Assembly: GCF_000150275.1 (NCBI RefSeq)
Contig: NW_002060945.1
Coordinates: forward strand, 7,899,219-7,963,218
Reading direction: 5' to 3'
DNA from: Trichoplax adhaerens
Lineage: Eukaryota; Placozoa; Uniplacotomia; Trichoplacea; Trichoplacidae
DNA length: 64,000 nucleotides
Shown: positions 41,201 through 52,690 of the stretch, piece after piece
How the letters are laid out: each line of letters starts with the position of its first letter
How positions within the stretch are numbered: position 1 is the first letter of the stretch
Position numbers and translations under genes: made by a program
Notes under the pieces: model-generated
What the model was told of the DNA's origin: nothing
Seen by the model: the letters and a program-made list of their open reading frames with translations, nothing else
Databases searched by the model: none

Positions 41201-41791
41201 GAGTAGAAGCAAGGTCATGGAACTTGACTTACCCTTTTGTTAACATTCTTGTGGAAATATTTCAGCTCTATTCCGGTTCAACAATCCAATCAATGATTTA
41301 ATGCGATAGTCACTGTGGTCACTGTGGTCACTGTGATGAAGAAGAGCACCGATGATGTGTAAGATCGTTTAATTTTGGCTTGCAAGAAGAAACTGTTCCA
41401 CTCTCAGTGGCGGTAAAATTAATTTTCGGGAAATTCACTGTCAATTACCAAATCGTTGACTGACAAACTGCCGAAGATGTCAATGACGACGGTTGTCACC
41501 CTTGCTGAATTGAAAGATTATTGTAGATCGAATGACATCGACTACGTATAAAGTTGCCGTCACTTGTACCTGGTAATCTATCAGCCAGTTTCAGTACCGT
41601 AACGTGGTGGTGGCGTACCATTCAGTACCGCCTACTTTCTTTTCCCTGTACTGTACTGTACACTGTACTACTACTGTACCTACAGTAGGATCGTGTGTAA
41701 AAAGTTTGAATATGCCAGCTACAAATTACACGTTCTCATACGTTCTTGGATGTGTGGCATGTCTAATTAGGGTGGTCTAGAGGTCAAGATC

Positions 41792-41853
41792 TCTCTATCC
41801 AATTTCTGTACTGTACAGCAAACATACAGTACAGTACAGAAATTCGATAGAGA
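41792..41853. repeat. 25-bp inverted repeat (hairpin), 12-bp loop
   Basis: The arms 41792-41816 and 41829-41853 are reverse complements with one mismatch. The inner half of each arm consists of the CTGTAC motif, while the outer half (TCTCTATC and its complement) is unique, so pairing is not just a by-product of the simple repeat. Confidence 0.8.
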
Positions 41854-42176
41854 TTGATAAAGACATGGTTCGAGATCTGGACTTTTACAGTATGCAAGGA
41901 TACTGTACACTGTACAGTACAATACAATCGCAGTATTACAGTACAGTATACTGTACAGTACAGTGTACAGTGTCTCTAACCTTGACGTGTCAAAAGTTCA
42001 GTTAACCTTTATCACGATAACAGATGAACTATTTCAATGAGAGATGAGAAAAAAATGACGGTCGAAACATTTTTTCGCGTGAATCGGGCAATCTGATTGG
42101 CTATCTCGTGACCTACCAGTCGGTAGCCGGTACCGGTAGCCCGTTTGACATTTGACATTTCGGAATCAGACGATAT

Positions 42177-42217
42177 ACTGTACAGTACTGTAAAAAGAAA
42201 GTACAGTACTGTACAGT
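42177..42217. repeat. 16-bp perfect inverted repeat, 9-bp loop
   Basis: The arms 42177-42192 and 42202-42217 pair perfectly around a purine-rich loop. Both arms are built from the CTGTAC/GTACAG motif. Confidence 0.8.
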
Positions 42218-42453
42218 GATCAAGTTAAGTTCAGTATCAAATCTCATACAAAATCTTCAATATTTTGAAGAGCAATTTTTTTATTATACTGTAAAATGAC
42301 GGTACTATATTTTATACGTAACTCATGCCTTAAAGCAACTTCCTCGTGTAACTTCTGGATTACAGTTAACTTTTGTCTTCACTTTTGTGAAGCTATTGTA
42401 GTGCAATGTACAGTGTACGCGACAGACCCTTCTCTAATTATCTAAGGGTTAAA

Positions 42454-42497
42454 AGAGGGTCTCTACTCTCTAGTGTACAGTACACTAGAAACCCTCT
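42454..42497. repeat. Bipartite hairpin
   Basis: An inner perfect 9-bp arm pair (CTAGTGTAC with GTACACTAG, one base between) is flanked by an outer 7-bp pair (AGAGGGT at 42454-42460 with ACCCTCT at 42491-42497). A related AGGGTCTCTAGTG sequence recurs about 100 bp further on. Confidence 0.75.
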
Positions 42498-42620
42498 ATG
42501 AAGTACAGTACTGTACTGCACTGTGCAGTGTGCACTAGTGCACAGTAGAGACTCTCTCAATAATAAAGGGTCTCTAGTGCACAGCATGCTTATGAGCATG
42601 CGTATTTTCAGGTAGTCAAG

Positions 42621-44458
42621 GCTCATCCCTTATTCTCTTTTGATTTACCCTTTAAAGCAGCCACCAACCTTCTAAAGTAGCTGCGACCAATGTCTCTTCT
42701 CTTCTGTCATATGCTCCTTTATAATTGTCAGTGAGTTGTTGCCGTTCGCCTATTTCAAACAACGACAAAGAACCGTGATTTACAAATGATGACTATTCGA
42801 TTTAAGCCAGCAAACAGTCGAACTTTGATGATGATTGTTTGTTTTAAGTGGTAACAGATAGGGAGGGTTTTGACAGCAACAATTTGTTTGGTTATAATTT
42901 GTTTATTGATATAGACCGAAAATGCAATAAAGTTCATGGCAACTTCTGGCAATTCATGACTTGATTTATGACCATGTCGTTAATAATAATAATTAATTAT
43001 TATTTAGTATATCAAATCCATTTTTTCCCTCACTACACCACAGCATTACCTACATAGGCGTACGAGTAGTTAAGATCAATTAATGATTATATCATATTAG
43101 AATTTTTAAGAGATTGTGCAGCAAAACTGCTAGTTTTTAGACTTGGGTATAGTAGTACACGGGACGAGTTGATGTATAGCTACAAATGAACTATTTACCG
43201 AAAGCCAGAGATAGGTTGTTCTACTGTAAACCGTGAACGTACCATCCTCAAATGCAAAGTATGATCAAGAGTACTTACTGTAAATAAAGTTCTATCCTAC
43301 TCATATGCTAGACTCTACTACAGTTAAAATTTCTCATATCATTCGCCAAGGCTCAAATTTTCCCTTCAAAGAAGTCAATATATGGATTCATTCACTGAGC
43401 GAGTACAACAGCTTGAGATCGCAATTAGATCCTTACTATGGTACATTAAATAATACAGATAAGAATATTTATCAATGCACATTAGTCATCGTTTTCTCTT
43501 TCATACCGTAATTAAAGCAAGTTGCTTTCTGTATTGTCGTAGTAACAATTTACCGTATATACTGTACTGCAGGATAATGGAATAGAATTGCAAGGATAGC
43601 AGCGAACTAATAACAGAGCCAAGAATCATTTATGCTTTGATTTCGACGTAATAAATCACCTATAGTGCCTAAAGATTTAGCTTGACTAAATACTAGCACA
43701 ATCAATCTCAATTCTTAGCTAAGCGTTCATAGATTAAATGCGTGTAGAATTATAATTATCTATTCTACTTGATAGCATATTAAACAATTTCAATAAAAGA
43801 AATTCGTAGGGTAAATTCTTCATAAAGGCCACAAGAATCCCAGTTCATCGACAGATACAATCGCGTACATCGAGACCAGTATTAATTATATGATTATCAA
43901 TCAGTCGAAAATAGCTACTAAATTAAACTACAATTTTAAAGGATTATAAAAAGAAAATGTACAACTCGACTAAAATTGCGATACTGTACGAAAGGAGGAC
44001 TGATCATACGCTAGTTACCAATAGTGTTCTGTAACCTCACTCCAACTAAATGCCAACTCCGGATTCACATGGCCAACGTAAAGGAAATTTTTTATTCAGA
44101 CACAGGGGTCGTAATCATAACATCAAAAGTTATACTACAATCTAGTCACCCATTCAGCGATAGAATGCAATCCGATATATTAAACTTTCAAGGTACCTAG
44201 TAAGAAAGCATCTTGTACCACGTATCATAAGGAATTAATTCATATTTTGTTATAAAATAAATACTATTCAATTTAATCATTTGACTTTAGATGTGTATTT
44301 ATATCAACGTAAATATCAAAATTTCATTCCATGAACTAAAGTAAGAAATAAAGATTCTATCACACTTGTAGTGTAATCCACGCGTATTCTCGTTGCCATG
44401 ATATACGTCAGCTTGAGAATCAATCGTTCAATGTACAGTATATCTCCATGATCACAAT
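42621..44458. other. Intergenic region downstream of GPCR 2
   Basis: It returns to AT-rich composition. It contains one coding-like ORF (43305-43511, listed separately). No other gene, repeat or RNA was seen; the 3' UTR of GPCR 2 should occupy the high-coordinate end. Confidence 0.4.
43305..43511 (+). CDS. Unidentified small ORF, 68 codons with ATG start
   Basis: It has a true ATG start and a balanced composition, with a mixed hydrophilic sequence (for example WIHSLSEYNSLRSQLDPYYG). There is no signal peptide or clear membrane segment, and no family is recognised. It lies about 950 bp beyond the 3' end of GPCR 2, on the opposite strand. It could be a short gene, an exon of a gene whose other exons were missed, or chance. 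Confidence 0.25.
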   Translation: MLDSTTVKISHIIRQGSNFPFKEVNIWIHSLSEYNSLRSQLDPYYGTLNNTDKNIYQCTLVIVFSFIP

Positions 44459-45577
44459 TTAGATAAAAGCCGCTAATTTATCTTTTGTATCGCTATGGCC
44501 AGACTTTTTAGTCATAACAGCGTTCAAATCCATAAACGTACTAGATTTTCGGCGTGTAGAAAAATTAGTTAAATTTGAAGAGGACAAGTTTGACCGCGAC
44601 AGCCTACGTCTATATTGTAATAATTTCCCGCGTAGAACATAAATTATAGGATTCCAACATGCATTCGAATAACCAAATAGTCGAGCTGCATACTCAATGT
44701 TTGCTGCAGATGATGCCGAAATATTTGTTAACTGATTGGTTAAAGCACTTAAGACAAAAGCATAAAACATTATCCAACACAGGAAATGAACTATAATGAT
44801 AATAACCGCCGTTAAAATCGTCTGCTTCTGAACCAACCAACCTTTTTTGTCAGTTTCTACATTGCTTTTGATGCCAGTAATACCATTTGTTTTACTTTTC
44901 ATAGCGGCCAATATCTTCCAGTAGCAAACAGCTATAATAACCATTGGCAATACGTAAAGCAATAAGCCACCAATAGCGAAATAAATAAGGCTATCAGGGT
45001 AGACTTGAGTATTTCTACAAATCGTTATCCTGCCATTGGGTAGATAATAATGTTGTACATCCGTTACAAATAGAGTTGGTAAGGCGTAAGCTACAGCGGC
45101 TAGCCAAATTAAACAAATAATTGCACGTTTAGTCCATACATTAGATGTTATGCCATAAGTGAGCGGTTTCGTAGCCGCTAAACAGCGCTCAATACTGATA
45201 GCTAGTGTAGCAAATGATGATGCTCCAATTGATAATGTTTGTAGGAATGGCACAATCTTACACATAGCTGCACCAAAAGGCCATGTATAATGAACTAGTT
45301 GTAGTACCGCAAGGACGGGTGAACATATAACTGAAGATAGTAAATCAGCTACGGCCAAATTAAAGAAGAAATAATAGGTTACTAATGGTAAAGTATGTTG
45401 CCGTGAAAGTAAAATTATAACTGTGACATTGCTTAAAATACCAATAATGCTTATTAGGCATAAAAAAATTGATTTTACAATATCTTCAGCCGATGCTGGA
45501 TGGAATATTGGATCGGCGGTTAGCATTACGTTGCTAGTTGAAAAGGCTGAAACTGCAATAGTTGTAATATTATCCAT
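44459..45577 (-). CDS. Class A (rhodopsin-like) GPCR 2, intronless, Ser-rich tail
   Basis: Seven-transmembrane receptor of 372 residues in one exon; the ATG lies in good context (aagc before, G after). Asn3 is in an NIT glycosylation site. TM1 has GILSN (Asn50), TM2 has NLAVADLL (Asp78), Cys106 can bridge to Cys187, and the DRY box is Glu130-Arg131-Cys132. TM6 reads CWIMFY: the usual CWxP proline is replaced by Met270. TM7 has NPIIY (309-313). The cytoplasmic tail of about 60 residues is rich in Ser, Thr and Arg, suited to phosphorylation and arrestin binding. The KIVPFLQTLSI and LFGYSNACWNP segments closely match GPCR 1, so they are likely paralogues. Ligand unknown; the peptide-receptor group is the best fit. 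Confidence 0.93.
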   Translation of the reverse strand: MDNITTIAVSAFSTSNVMLTADPIFHPASAEDIVKSIFLCLISIIGILSNVTVIILLSRQHTLPLVTYYFFFNLAVADLLSSVICSPVLAVLQLVHYTWPFGAAMCKIVPFLQTLSIGASSFATLAISIERCLAATKPLTYGITSNVWTKRAIICLIWLAAVAYALPTLFVTDVQHYYLPNGRITICRNTQVYPDSLIYFAIGGLLLYVLPMVIIAVCYWKILAAMKSKTNGITGIKSNVETDKKGWLVQKQTILTAVIIIIVHFLCWIMFYAFVLSALTNQLTNISASSAANIEYAARLFGYSNACWNPIIYVLRGKLLQYRRRLSRSNLSSSNLTNFSTRRKSSTFMDLNAVMTKKSGHSDTKDKLAAFI

Positions 45578-48500
45578 GCTTACTTTCCTCCTTATTTCAA
45601 TCTTTCAACAGTAGACATGAAGAAGGCAACGCTTCTCTCTTACTTAATGTTCTCACTGATTACTGTAGCTTTTAATACACTAGCGATGACAAAGACTTGC
45701 ACGTATTGTCTATATACAATCGCTGCATTATTTAAACTAGTTTTATTTGTGGTAACGCAAACTACAAATATGTTAATTAGGAATGATGCACTTATTATAA
45801 GATTTGGCAAGTATAAAATAATAGTTACGCTTGTGTTAGTATCGTGTACAAGTAGATCATAAAACAGAATTGAAACAATATTATTATTTAATACATCATT
45901 GATAAGTTTACAATGTATAATAGACTACTTAAAAGCGTACGGTGTTTCCATGAGATCTATTGAAATTCGGAATTGTTACCGGAAGCGGCTATTAATTTTA
46001 GCCTATTTTAATAAGAGTTTGTGACATTACTCATATCGACACCTGCTGATGCCCAATGCTATTGTACTGGTAGTTGAATTTAGAAAAAAAATCGCTATTA
46101 CAACTTTACTACATCAACAAAGTGGACTGATAGTTAAAAAATATCGTAAAAAATGCAAGAAACAGTAGAGGAATGTTGATAAATTAAAGCAAACAAACCG
46201 TTATTATTAAAAATTCGCGATTGATGTACATTGTACCGGCACGTTAGTGAATTAATCAATAGTAGAACCAGTTTACGTCAGATCAGTAAATGGACAACTA
46301 ATACCTCAGCGCTAATGCTTTATTAGCGAAAAAATTAAATCTTTTGAATTCTGTCTGGGCGTTAATTAACTCTTTAGTATGACGTAGATTGTGTTAATGG
46401 CAATTACTTCTCTATTTTCATGTTATTGGAATGTCACCCTTTATGTGTACCAGTTAATCAAGTCAAGGTAGATGATAAAATTATTTGGCCATGGCAAAAA
46501 TTGCAAGTCCATAGTGCTACTTATTTTTGGATATTTTTATTCTGGTAAATGATAGTAACGCTACAGGGAACATAACATGAATCACTTGTATTGATATACT
46601 GAACTTAATTGACTTTTAAACATTTCAAAAAGTGAGATTTACAATAGCCTTAAATCGTATAATAAGATGCGGATTGCATGCGTTAAGGGGTTGTAGTTGT
46701 CATTTTATATTTATATCGCAAGAACGGTAACCATGGGTTAATTCTTTGTTTCACGGTTTATATGGATGTATTTTCAAGAATGATTGATACATGTAAAAGA
46801 GGGACGACTGTTCTAATTTAGCTGATACTAGCCAAAATTTTACTTAACACTTGTTACGGATTGTCAAAACAACCTAGCTGTAGTGTAAAAAGAATAAACG
46901 AATGATGGTTATGTCTCAGTATCCTAAAAGGAATAACTTCAGATACATCATACAACATCCATAATATGTGTGTTTTGGCTCTTACTAAGATATCCTACAA
47001 CCATTTCAACATGGAAATTACGTATACATTACAAAACTATAAAATACTTTAATAGAATTATAAACTAAATATTTTCATATATTTTATCGGACATAAATAA
47101 TTCGCTGTTCTGCTTCGTATTTGTCACTATTTGTATAGGTCAAATATCCGAGGTCAGAAATTATCAAAAGGGCTATGCAATATTACCAAATAAGACTGAA
47201 AGTCAACTTCTCAATATAGTATATCCGGAATAAGATAGGATGTAAGCTATACACATACAATTAACATTAATACCTCAGGACGGTATCGATGACTTCATCT
47301 ATTGCTCTAATATTTAATGTCAGAAATGTCAAATAAGCCTTCTTGCACTTTGTCGCGGAGTAACTTTTGCGTGGCTGTTGCAACATAGTTTCTGTAAGAT
47401 AACTTATCTCGGAATAAATTGACATTAATTGCCAATGACGCTTTACAGGTTTTCAATAGATAACTGCATAGTTGCATAATATTATCTATAAGCTGATAAT
47501 TATGTAATTAAATCTATATAGATTACCATGAATTGACTGGCTTTTTCAATAAAGTTTAGGTTCAATTTTGTCTACGAGACTAAAAGGTGTTTTGCTGTTC
47601 CTCTTGATGATAGGAGATCGTGAGTATTTAGAGTCGTACTGCGGGTAAATATCAGGGAGGATGAACCTGACAGCAGGCTCGTAGTTGTAATTTCTGTAAC
47701 ACGCGTAGTTTTATTTTTCGTCATAACAAACTTAAATTTATAACATACTTTTATAGTATTCACACTTGCAATTATATATTATAGCTACAAATTACGTCAG
47801 AAGATATGCTATTATTGTTAAAATTATTTTTTCCAAAATCAGCCACGGATTTGAATATTGGATATGATACTGTATTAGCTCTTGCATAGATGCAACGCAA
47901 GAGTAAATACATTAGCAATAGGCAATAACTTAACTTAGCTGCCTTAAATTATTACCGATAGCATATTAATTTTTTTGAGCGAAGTATAAGATATAACACA
48001 GCTACCAATTCAATTATTCTCGGTAATATTATATAGGCTTGAATATACTATGAAATTTTGATTAACAGTTTACAACAATCTTTTGATCACGTTATCCAAA
48101 ATTTTACTCAAGTCACTTTCTAGCGTTTAATTAATTTGATCACTTGCTACGTTGATTTTTTACTACCTTAAACTTCAATACTACCAAAATTTACTTTATA
48201 TGACTTATTCATCGAGTGTTACTATTGATTATGATCATACAGTCCTGTACCCATTATTAGGGGACAGTCCATGTATTGGGATATTTTATCATGTAACTTC
48301 TTTATCCTAAATTAATCGTTATAGTTAATATTATAATAATATTTGTGATAGAACTTATACTATATTACCGTATCGAATAACGCTGATGTGGGAATCTATC
48401 ATACAATATATGGAAACTTTTTTGAAATGGTGAACTCTGATCAAGTAGCTTCAAAATGAAATTTAACGAGTTTCCAAAATAGAAATACGTTTCTGATGGA

Positions 48501-51500
48501 AAAGTTAAGGAGATGATCAATGGGCTATCTTATTTTAAATTTTATAACAACAGTCGAGTAGAGAATATCACTTCTGAGCAGCACCTCAAAAAATTACTAT
48601 GGATGTAGTTTTCACGTATTTCATGTTATTTGCACGTAGAAATGCAAAAATTAAACTGCTTAACACAATGCTACTATAATGCTTAAAATTAGTTCAGAGC
48701 ATAAATATTGAACCAGGGTCAACGATCTATTGATCTTTATCAAATCATGTTAGTAATAGCAAAAAGCTCGCTTTAAAATAATTTCAAAACGCGTAAAATA
48801 TTCTATTTACCCGTATTAGGAATCATTGTTCGGAAAAAAATCAAGTAGAAAATAACCAATCGCTATTCGCTGGACATTCATTAATCGGTAATCAATGCTT
48901 TAATCATACTCCCTTTTAAAGCGAAAATTTAGTAAGAAAATACATAGTTCTAATTAAATTAAAGTTCTACAACATGTTTTATGTAAAATCCAGCTTTTGG
49001 CTATTATTTTAATTGCTACGGAACCTCTTTTAGATAGCGTTCTCTTGTAATGTAAAAGTGCTAAAAATGTTTTATGTAAAATCCAGCTTTTGGCTATTAT
49101 TTTAGTTATTAAGGAACCTCTTTTAGATAGCGCTCTTTTGTAATGTAAAAGTGCCATATACTTAAAGGTGCTAATTGTCTTCATTCCTATCAACCGTCTG
49201 ACTATTGTTTGCAACATGTGTGATGGCGCCATACTCTTTGCTGAGATCACGAAAATTCGATCAGATGTATACGTATGATAATAATTAAAAAAATTATGGT
49301 ATGTATGAATCAAAACTATATATCACGCAATCAACTGTAGAATCACGTTATTTAGTAGGTCAGAAAAAATTTCAATAAAATACATAATTCTACTACTGCA
49401 GTATTATTAAGTTGAAAAGGAAGTTATTAGAGGATAAATTCATCAATATTCTTAATGTATAATTTATCCTAGTTTTTCCGGTGATCAATATCGTACAAGC
49501 TACAAGCGGAGGCAAGAGAGATACATAAATAACTCTATTGTTTGTGCCAGGTTTTTTTATCTACCCATGTGCCAAGTAAGAAACACAGCATTTGCTGTTA
49601 ACTTTAAAAATAAAATGACTTAAATAGAGTTAACGGATAGGTGGTACGAATTACCGGCAATTTATTGAAATGTCACAAATGGCGCCAAGAAAAAAGGCAG
49701 GAAGAGATAGTAATAATCAAAGATACTTCACTTTTAAGAGTTACAGATGCTGTATATATACAGTACGTACGGTTTAAATACTCATGATTGTATTTGCAAC
49801 ACGCTGTGCAAATGCTTAATTATGATATGAGTGTTATTTGTAAATTCAGCAGACATCGAAATTAAATACAGCTAGAGCGACCACCCCTAGTTTAGATTTA
49901 AAGTTCTAATATATTATGCATACGTAATCTACATTTGTTTCGTCTTAGGTATTTCGGATATGATGGTAATGTCATCAAAAACCTTGTAGATTGATTTGTA
50001 TTGAGGATATTGAATAAATTACAAAGAAGTAGATATAGTTCGTCATGAAAGCGATTGCAATCACGAAAATGTTAAAATTTTCGTAAACGTTACAGTCAAT
50101 GCAAGACCTTTGCTTTAAAAAAAAAGAATTTATGGAATAAATTCTACGAATTAAAGTCTAATAATTATACTAAAACCTAGAAAGCCATAGGTTAAAGACA
50201 TTTTAATTACCGTTACGTACGAGAGCCCATAACGACTGTACTTGATGCATGTTTGCGAGTGCTTTACTATGTATTATAATATGTATCTCTACAAAATTAC
50301 ACTAACATTATTATGTATCTGGTATGCAAATACATTTAAATGCATCATTATTAAAGTCGATAGACAGACTCACTAACAGATTAAGTTCATAATGTTTTAT
50401 ATTGCTAAATGTATGTAGAAAAGTTAGATATTATTTCCTAGTATTAATTAAGTATAATGCCTAAACCGGAAAGTTAGTGTTTGGACTCAAATTATTTTAG
50501 AAAATAAAATGCTTCTATTATTATTAGTCATACTATAACTAACGATCAGTTTCCAAGCTTCATAGGGATAAAAGAGATACTTGATATCAAGGAGAAATTA
50601 TCATCAATTTTAAAAGTATCATTTATTAAAAATTATTGTAATTTAAGTAGTATTCATTTTACAATACTGTAGTAACTAGTTCTAAATACTTTGATAATCT
50701 TATTCCTTAAGATATAGACGTTGTTAACAGATTATGCCATGATCTTACTTTACAATTTATAAATCGTGCTATAGGTACCGCACTTTTCCGGTAAAAATTG
50801 AACTGCCACATTAATTGAATCCTTACGTTATATATCTTTCAAATATTAAAATTAAAATTTTGATATCATGTTAATAGCAATGTATTAGATGCAAAAATTT
50901 CAAAATAAAGATATTTTTTATTTCATCAAGAAAATTGTGAACGCCTCAGAATAATATCTAATATCACACATATTAGTGTTTATTGTGTTACTTGAATTTA
51001 ATTATAATAGATAATGAAGAACAGTATGCACAATATACCTTCAGCGTATCTACGTTCACAATCTAAATAAAGTAACAATAATAAGGCTTCATAGAAAGGA
51101 AGTTTCAAATAATATCGAATTTAAGAAAAATTTGATTACTTTACGATTAGAATTGACATTGCCAAATGTAATATTGTAATTTCATTATCCCGCTAGAAAA
51201 TTGGAAGGCTCGATAGTCTTACCATCAGTGGCTATAGACGAAGAAAGCTATTTGGGCTGTTAGAATACAATATTAGTGATTAACATTTTGAAAATCACCT
51301 GACCGTTTCATTTCGAAGGTCCGTTCATTAGATAGCATACAACATACTGTAGGTATATTTGTAAGTAGCTTTTTGACGGCAATTTAAGTGTTATCGTAAA
51401 TAAATTATTTAGACGGGTAAATTTTTTTGTAAAATTACCGAAGTATTTACGATTTGGAATGATACTTTGAACAAACTTTAAAGTAATTATTAGCAATGTG

Positions 51501-52690
51501 CGTCGTATACTTACAAATTATGGTGATACATATAAATATACATATTTAATTTATATGCAAACGTGCAATAAAACTTATCGAAGCCAGCTTAGTAACAAAA
51601 ATTTTACATCTGTAAAGAAATATGAAATAAGAAATATTAAAGATTTACATATAAAATTTATTGATCAGTTTTATTCTTCTTATTTTTATATCCCTTCTTC
51701 ATGCCCTCTATTGAAATTTCAGTGGTCATATTTCGATCTAGTAGTAATTGAAGCCTGTGCAGTAATTTACTATTAATCTACTCCATATTCATTTAATATT
51801 AAAAACCAGCTTTTACAATATATAGTAGTATGGTAGCATATAGTAACTATGAAAAATCTGAGAAAGTAAAATATAGCAGTGTATTAATTATGTCGATTTA
51901 AAGCCAGCCAAATGACGAATTGTTACTTAGTTTCAAAGTTAACCAGGTGTAACTTTATAAAACACCTTGAAACAACATTCCAATTTTAATAGCGTATCAA
52001 AGTATCAATTACGTCCAAGATTATATAGATTAAGTACTTAAATAGTGCTCTCGGCAATTTCTCATTACATAATGTAATGCATAATTACTTTAGAGATGAA
52101 ATTTCAATTTATATAGACAAAAGCGTTTATTGTCATATAAAATTTACAGTCTTTCATCTTAGTATATTATTTCGTGTTCTGTAGTCATCCGTAATTTAAT
52201 AAGCTTATTTTGTAATCGATTTAAATGTGATTGTACTATTGTTCCGCAATGATAAATACATAATTTAAGTTTTTGATTGTGTTTCATTTTGGACAGCTTT
52301 CTTGTCTGAATATTCCAATATTAGCATCAATCAATTGAACTTCAAACTGTTTATTGTCGTACTGTATTTGAATTGTGCAGACAAATCATTTTAAACGTTA
52401 TATAAATATAATAGCATGTTTTGGTTCGCAAAATTACAAGAAATTACTGATAACAAAAAAAATATAGATTTTATCCCCAAGATTAAGGGATAAAATTGAT
52501 TGAATTGATGCAATTGTATCACTTTGATAATGCTCTACTTCTTGTTGAAGTATCCGGGATCGCGAATGAATTTTTTACGGAGAATTACCTTACGATAACT
52601 TTACTGGAACTTCGTCGATTACGAATTTCTTCTTACGAGTTGCAAGGTTGATTGTGAGTTTGATTTAACGATAAACAAACTTTTTGAATC
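45578..52690. other. Intergenic region between GPCR 2 and GPCR 3
   Basis: Both flanking receptors are transcribed outwards from here, so it should contain two promoters; no clear TATA element was assigned. An open frame of 81 hydrophobic codons (45617-45862, plus) begins 40 bp from the GPCR 2 start and is more likely leader or promoter DNA. The 93-bp tandem repeat at 48976-49153 is listed separately. No other gene or RNA was seen. Confidence 0.4.
48976..49153. repeat. 93-bp direct tandem repeat, about two copies
   Basis: Copy 1 is 48976-49068 and copy 2 starts at 49069, with about ten differences. The period is exactly 31 codons, so a minus-strand open frame (48954-49313, 119 codons) runs through both copies with a repeated LLHYKR..SKRGS motif. 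That frame has no recognisable domain and may be open only because the unit is. Confidence 0.85.

Larger units (their letters stand above)
41280..42620. repeat. CTGTACAG/TACTGTA palindrome-rich block with hairpins
   Basis: Dense overlapping copies of TACAGTAC, CTGTACAG and TACTGTA occupy much of this block, especially 41640-41990 and 42170-42550. A 9-bp direct repeat (TCACTGTGG, about three copies) lies at about 41309-41336. Several perfect or near-perfect inverted repeats stand out: 41792-41816 with 41829-41853, 42177-42192 with 42202-42217, and 42454-42497. Base composition differs from the surrounding AT-rich DNA. No ORF with transposase features is present. It could be a decayed MITE or foldback cluster, or an expanded palindromic simple repeat. 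Confidence 0.7.

Noticed and set aside
42438-42626. 62-codon minus-strand ORF
   Set aside because: It is produced by the palindromic repeat block and translates to repeated simple motifs.
45617-45862. 81-codon hydrophobic ORF with a signal-peptide-like start
   Set aside because: It starts 40 bp from the divergent GPCR 2 start, where the receptor leader and promoter must be; hydrophobicity is expected from T-rich DNA.
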